Source: Streptomyces sp. SolWspMP-5a-2
GTDB taxonomy: Bacteria > Actinomycetota > Actinomycetes > Streptomycetales > Streptomycetaceae
NCBI RefSeq assembly: GCF_900091845.1
Contig: NZ_FMCI01000175.1
Location: 1-64,000 of the forward strand
Direction: 5' to 3'
DNA length: 64,000 bases
The notes under the pieces are model-generated. The model ran no database searches. It was given only the letters and a program-made list of their open reading frames with translations, and had not been told where the DNA came from. The first letter of the stretch is position 1, and each line of letters opens with the position of its first letter. This document shows, one piece after another, positions 60,350 to 64,000 of the stretch. A program made the position numbers and the translations under genes.

Positions 60350-62020
60350 ATGAGCCAGCACTCCGCCGACCCGGCCCCCCACTCCACCGTCGCCACCGTC
60401 ACGGGGCGCCGCGACTGGTGGCGGGACGCGGTGATCTACCAGGTCTACCCCCGCAGCTTCGCCGACGGCGACGGCGACGGCATGGGCGACCTGGCGGGCA
60501 TCCGCTCCCGCCTCCCGTACCTGCGCGACCTGGGCGTGGACGCCGTCTGGCTGAGCCCCTTCTACGCCTCCCCGCAGGCCGACGCGGGCTACGACGTCGC
60601 CGACTACCGCGCCGTCGACCCGATGTTCGGCACCCTCCTGGACGCCGACGCGCTGATCCGCGACGCCCACACGCTGGGGCTGCGGATCATCGTCGACCTC
60701 GTCCCCAACCACTCCTCGGACCAGTACGACTGGTTCAGGCGGGCCCTCGCCGAGGGACCGGGCTCCCCGCTGCGCGAGCGCTACCACTTCCGCGCCGGCC
60801 GCGGCGAGAACGGCGAACTCCCGCCCAACGACTGGGAGTCCGTCTTCGGCGGCCCGGCCTGGACCCGGGTCGAGGACGGCGAGTGGTACCTGCACCTTTT
60901 CGCGCCCGAGCAGCCCGACTTCAACTGGGAACACCCCGCCGTCGGCGACGAGTTCCGCTCCATCCTGCGGTTCTGGCTCGACATGGGCGTCGACGGCTTC
61001 CGGATCGACGTCGCCCACGGGCTGGTCAAGGCGGCGGGGCTGCCCGACCTCGGCTCCCACGACCAGCTCAAGCTGCTGGGCAACGATGTCACCCCGTTCT
61101 TCGACCAGGACGGCGTGCACGCGATCTACCGCCAGTGGCGCACGATCCTCGACGAGTACTCGGGCGAGCGCGTCTTCGTCGCCGAGGCGTGGACGCCGAC
61201 CGTCGAGCGCACCGCCCACTACGTCCGCCCCGACGAGCTGCACCAGGCGTTCAACTTCCAGTACCTGACGACCGAGTGGGACGCCGGGGAGCTGCGCACC
61301 GTGGTCGACCGCACCCTGGAGGCGATGCGCCCGGTCGGCGCCCCCGCCACCTGGGTGCTCTCCAACCACGACGTCACTAGGCACGCCACCCGGTTCGCCA
61401 ACCCGCCCGGCCTCGGCACCCAGATCCGCACCGCGGGCGACCGCGGACTCGGCCTGCGCCGGGCCCGCGCCGCCACCCTGCTGATGCTGGCCCTGCCCGG
61501 CTCCGCCTACGTCTACCAGGGCGAGGAGCTGGGCCTGCCGGACGTCGTCGACCTCCCCGACGAGGTGCGCCAGGACCCCGCCTACTTCCGCGGCGCGGGC
61601 CAGGACGGCTTCCGCGACGGCTGCCGGGTGCCGATCCCGTGGACCCGCGAGGGCACGTCCTACGGCTTCGGCACGGGCGGGAGCTGGCTGCCGCAGCCCG
61701 ACTCCTGGGCCGAGCTGAGCGTCGAGGCGCAGACCGGCGTGCCCGGCTCCACGCTGGAGCTGTACCGCGCCGCCCTCGCCGTCCGGCGGGCCCAGGCCGA
61801 CCTGGGCGCGGGGGACGCGGTGGAGTGGCTGCGCGCGCCCGAGGGCGTACTGGCCTTCCGGCGCGGGGAGTTCGTCTGCGTCGCCAACACCGGCAGCGGG
61901 TCGGTCACCGTGCCGATGCGCGGCCGGGTGCTGCTGGCCAGCGGCGAGATCGCCGAGTCGGACGGCGAGGCGAAGCTGCCCGCCGACACCACCCTCTGGT
62001 GGACCGAGGCCACCGGCTGA
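60350..62020 (+). CDS. aglA: GH13 alpha-glucosidase / oligo-1,6-glucosidase-like (AglA)
   Basis: A 556-residue cytoplasmic enzyme that releases glucose from imported maltodextrins. The GH13 conserved regions are DLVPNHSSDQ, GFRIDVAHGL (nucleophile Asp), FVAEAWTP (acid/base Glu) and LSNHDVTRHATRF (third Asp). The N-terminus has WWRDAVIYQVYPRSFADGDGDG, typical of the alpha-glucosidase subgroup. No signal peptide. The start is ATG 60350 with aaggac in front; a gatgac-tcc-gtcatc hairpin and ctgcaagg lie in the short gap to malG, possibly a further MalR half-site. Fourth gene of the mal operon. Confidence 0.92.
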   Translation: MSQHSADPAPHSTVATVTGRRDWWRDAVIYQVYPRSFADGDGDGMGDLAGIRSRLPYLRDLGVDAVWLSPFYASPQADAGYDVADYRAVDPMFGTLLDADALIRDAHTLGLRIIVDLVPNHSSDQYDWFRRALAEGPGSPLRERYHFRAGRGENGELPPNDWESVFGGPAWTRVEDGEWYLHLFAPEQPDFNWEHPAVGDEFRSILRFWLDMGVDGFRIDVAHGLVKAAGLPDLGSHDQLKLLGNDVTPFFDQDGVHAIYRQWRTILDEYSGERVFVAEAWTPTVERTAHYVRPDELHQAFNFQYLTTEWDAGELRTVVDRTLEAMRPVGAPATWVLSNHDVTRHATRFANPPGLGTQIRTAGDRGLGLRRARAATLLMLALPGSAYVYQGEELGLPDVVDLPDEVRQDPAYFRGAGQDGFRDGCRVPIPWTREGTSYGFGTGGSWLPQPDSWAELSVEAQTGVPGSTLELYRAALAVRRAQADLGAGDAVEWLRAPEGVLAFRRGEFVCVANTGSGSVTVPMRGRVLLASGEIAESDGEAKLPADTTLWWTEATG

Positions 62021-62057
62021 GCCGGGGCGCCTGAAACTTCTTCCATCAACTTCCGTC

Positions 62058-62088
62058 GGCCCGCTGCCTTTTCAGGCGGCGGGCCTTT
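62058..62088 (+). terminator. Intrinsic terminator after aglA
   Basis: 11-nt arms ggcccgctgcc/ggcggcgggcc (one G-T pair) with loop ttttca and followed by ttt; it separates aglA from the amylase gene. Confidence 0.82.
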
Positions 62089-62103
62089 AGCATCTGCGCA
62101 ACC

Positions 62104-62130
62104 GCAAGGTTTCCAGAAGTTTTCTGCAAG
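62104..62130. promoter_or_regulatory. MalR-operator-like direct repeat before the amylase gene
   Basis: gcaag at 62104-62108 and ctgcaag at 62124-62130 are repeated in the same direction with a spacing of about two helix turns, some 30-50 nt before the amylase ATG. Same motif family as in the malR-malE region. Confidence 0.7.
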
Positions 62131-62157
62131 AGCCTTCAACGGAGAAGGAACCCCCAC

Positions 62158-63534
62158 ATGGCCAGAACCAGAGCGCTTTCGGGTGCCGTCGCCCTCGCCG
62201 CTGCCGCCGCCGTCATGGCCCCCGGTACCGCCGAGGCCGCCCCGCCCGGCACCAAGGACGTCACCGCCGTCCTCTTCGAGTGGAACTTCGCCTCGGTCGC
62301 CAGGGAGTGCACCACCACCCTCGGCCCGGCCGGCTACGGGTACGTCCAGGTCTCACCGCCCGCCGAGCACATACAGGGCGCGCAGTGGTGGACGTCGTAC
62401 CAGCCGGTGTCGTACAAGATCGCGGGTCGGCTCGGGGACCGGGCCGCCTTCCAGAACATGGTGAACACCTGTCACGCGGCCGGGGTGAAGGTCGTCGCCG
62501 ACGCGGTGATCAACCACATGTCGGCGGGCAGCGGCACCGGCACCGGCGGCTCCTCGTACACCAAGTACTCCTACCCGGGCCTGTACTCCTCGTACGACTT
62601 CGACGACTGCACCGCGCAGGTCAGCAACTACCAGGACCGCTGGAACGTCCAGCACTGCGAACTCGTGGGCCTCGCCGACCTCGACACCGGTGAGGAGTAC
62701 GTCCGCAAGACGATCGCCGGGTACCTCAACGACCTGCTCTCGCTGGGCGTCGACGGCTTCCGGATCGACGCGGCCAAGCACATCGACACCGCCGACCTCG
62801 CCAACATCAAGTCCCGGCTGACCAATCCGTCCGTGTACTGGAAGCAGGAGGTCATCTACGGCGCGGGCGAGGCCGTCCAGCCCACCGAGTACACCGGCAA
62901 CGGCGACGTCCAGGAGTTCCGCTACGCCTACGACCTCAAGCGGGTCTTCAACTCCGAGAAGCTCGCCTACCTGAAGAACTACGGCGAGGGCTGGGGGTAC
63001 CTGAACGGCTCGGTGGCCGGGGTCTTCGTCGACAACCACGACACCGAGCGCAACGGCTCCACCCTCAACTACAAGGACGGCGCCAACTACACGCTGGCCA
63101 ACGTCTTCATGCTCGCCCACCCGTACGGCGCCCCGGACGTCAACTCCGGCTACGAGTGGTCGGACGCGGACGCCGGACCGCCCAACGGGGGCTCGGTGAG
63201 CGCCTGCTGGCAGAACGGCTGGAAGTGCCAGCACGCCTGGCCCGAGATCAGGTCCATGGTCGCCTTCCGCAACGCCACCCGCGGCCAGGCGATGACCGAC
63301 TGGTGGGACAACGGCGGCAACGCGATCGCCTTCGGCCGGGGCGCCAAGGGCTTCGTGGCCGTCAACCACGAGTCGGGCTCGCTCAGCCGCACCTACCAGA
63401 CGTCGCTGCCCGCCGGGACGTACTGCAACGTGCAGAACAACACGACGGTGACGGTGAACTCCGGTGGGCAGTTCACCGCCACCCTGGGCGGCAACACGGC
63501 GCTGGCGGTCTACGCCGGCCGGTCGAGCTGCTGA
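62158..63534 (+). CDS. aml: Secreted alpha-amylase (GH13)
   Basis: A 458-residue extracellular endo-amylase. A signal peptide ends near residue 27 (GTAEAAPPG). The conserved regions are [20 protein letters not shown] (nucleophile Asp), an acid/base Glu in [10 protein letters not shown], and [11 protein letters not shown] (third Asp). The C-terminal beta domain ([21 protein letters not shown]) ends the protein and there is no starch-binding module, unlike longer streptomycete amylases. An agaaggaa site precedes ATG 62158. It makes maltodextrins for the Mal system. Confidence 0.94.
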   Translation: MARTRALSGAVALAAAAAVMAPGTAEAAPPGTKDVTAVLFEWNFASVARECTTTLGPAGYGYVQVSPPAEHIQGAQWWTSYQPVSYKIAGRLGDRAAFQNMVNTCHAAGVKVVADAVINHMSAGSGTGTGGSSYTKYSYPGLYSSYDFDDCTAQVSNYQDRWNVQHCELVGLADLDTGEEYVRKTIAGYLNDLLSLGVDGFRIDAAKHIDTADLANIKSRLTNPSVYWKQEVIYGAGEAVQPTEYTGNGDVQEFRYAYDLKRVFNSEKLAYLKNYGEGWGYLNGSVAGVFVDNHDTERNGSTLNYKDGANYTLANVFMLAHPYGAPDVNSGYEWSDADAGPPNGGSVSACWQNGWKCQHAWPEIRSMVAFRNATRGQAMTDWWDNGGNAIAFGRGAKGFVAVNHESGSLSRTYQTSLPAGTYCNVQNNTTVTVNSGGQFTATLGGNTALAVYAGRSSC

Positions 63535-63541
63535 GCCCGGA

Positions 63542-64000
63542 CTACTTCCAGGTGTCGCTCACGCTGTAGCCGGACGAACCGCCCGTCGTGTACGCGCGGT
63601 TCGTCCCGGACTCCCAGGTCACGTTCCCGGCCGCGTCCTTCTTCAGGTACTTGTAGGCGAAGGCCGTGTTCCGGGGCACGATCACCAGCCTGCGCCAGGT
63701 CGGGTAGGTCTGCGCGGAGAGCGGGATCGCGTCGGCCGGGTTCCAGGACCCGAGCGACGCGATCGAGCCGACGACGTAGACGCTTGTGCCGGACGCGGTG
63801 GTCGCGGTCTCGGCGAAGGTGACGTCGGTGGCGTCGGCGTCGGCCACGTTCCAGGAGTTGCGCAGGGTGAGCGCCGACGTCGCCGCCGGGGCGCTCCGGT
63901 TGGCGTTCGACTCCCAGGTCACGTTCCCGGCGGCGTCCTTCTTCAGGTACTTGTAGGCGAAGGCGGTGCCGGCCGGCACGTCCACGGTGCCGGACCAGAC
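63542..64000 (-). CDS. C-terminal part of a secreted starch-degrading enzyme with tandem CBM20 modules (5' truncated by window)
   Basis: The reading frame is open to the right edge; only the last ~152 residues are in the window. Two starch-binding CBM20 modules are seen: the end of one (AFAYKYLKKDAAGNVTWESN, then NRSAPAA) and one complete (VTFAETATTASGTSVYVVGS, GSWNPADAIPLS, then again AFAYKYLKKDAAGNVTWESG). The aromatic starch contacts W and Y are kept. The catalytic part, perhaps a pullulanase/amylase, lies outside. It converges with aml, 7 nt apart. Confidence 0.85.
   Translation of the reverse strand, partial: VWSGTVDVPAGTAFAYKYLKKDAAGNVTWESNANRSAPAATSALTLRNSWNVADADATDVTFAETATTASGTSVYVVGSIASLGSWNPADAIPLSAQTYPTWRRLVIVPRNTAFAYKYLKKDAAGNVTWESGTNRAYTTGGSSGYSVSDTWK
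63609..63668. repeat. 60-bp repeat, copy 1 (in CBM20 modules)
   Basis: Identical at 58 of 60 positions to 63909-63968, exactly 300 bp (100 codons) away; encodes the same part of each CBM20 module. Confidence 0.9.
63909..63968. repeat. 60-bp repeat, copy 2 (in CBM20 modules)
   Basis: Second copy of the repeat at 63609-63668; the only differences are two C/G changes, both at third codon positions as far as can be read. Confidence 0.9.

Noticed and set aside
56974-60402. 1,142-codon antisense frame over malEFG
   Set aside because: Shadow of the mal genes; no recognisable family and amino-acid make-up typical of reverse frames.
1-64000. tRNA, rRNA or CRISPR features
   Set aside because: No cloverleaf, rRNA stretch or spaced repeat array noticed on reading; a tRNAscan or Infernal run would settle it.

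Overview
The window reads as chromosomal DNA from a Streptomyces or a close relative. It has very high GC with strong third-position GC bias and many GTG starts. It carries glnE, an AfsR-type regulator, an F420-dependent reductase, a type-1c-like methionine aminopeptidase, DmdR/IdeR-type iron boxes, a sortase-E-type LAATG protein, and a malR-malEFG-aglA-amylase cluster. From memory, gene order resembles the S. coelicolor region that holds malR/malE, glnE, nadE, glnA2, panB and the haem genes; this was not checked by search. No rRNA, tRNA or CRISPR array was seen.

Layout. 1-7.2 kb: short-chain dehydrogenase, Gfo/Idh oxidoreductase, Bcr/CflA-type exporter, serine hydrolase, a perfect 52-bp palindrome, an Rsm22-like methyltransferase with a four-cysteine set, a TetR regulator and a small prim-pol-like protein. 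7.2-19.3 kb: an iron and haem acquisition island. It holds efeO-efeB-efeU plus an overlapping lipoprotein gene, hmuTUV with GTGA stop/start overlaps, two HtaA haem-binding surface proteins with different anchors, a PhzF-like enzyme and a haem oxygenase. Three iron boxes sit at its promoters. Together these could capture haem at the surface, import it, open the ring, or strip iron outside the membrane and import the ion.

19.3-30.8 kb: map, small conserved genes, an MFS transporter, F420 reductase, a membrane M50 protease, a large SARP/AfsR-like regulator convergent with a DrrAB-type exporter, and panB. 30.9-37.7 kb: three regulator/transporter or regulator/enzyme units (DHA2 exporter + TetR; EEP-family phosphodiesterase + MFS; PadR + GH17-like protein) with clear inverted repeats at promoters. 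37.7-44.7 kb: nadE, a secreted S53 peptidase, a DUF3105/DUF305 pair, and a GlnA2-type glutamine synthetase-like gene.

44.7-47.6 kb is an accessory patch with lower GC: two hypothetical membrane proteins, a decayed IS5-family element (one nonsense codon, one internal deletion) and a second solitary IS-end-like sequence. 47.6-54.6 kb: an operon of phosphoesterase, MFS and beta-propeller protein, then glnE and a PAP2 phosphatase. 54.6-64 kb: maltose/maltodextrin use: malR divergent from malEFG-aglA, then a secreted alpha-amylase, and the 3' end of a convergent starch enzyme with two CBM20 starch-binding modules that runs off the window. CTTGCA/TGCAAG repeats at these promoters are the likely MalR sites.
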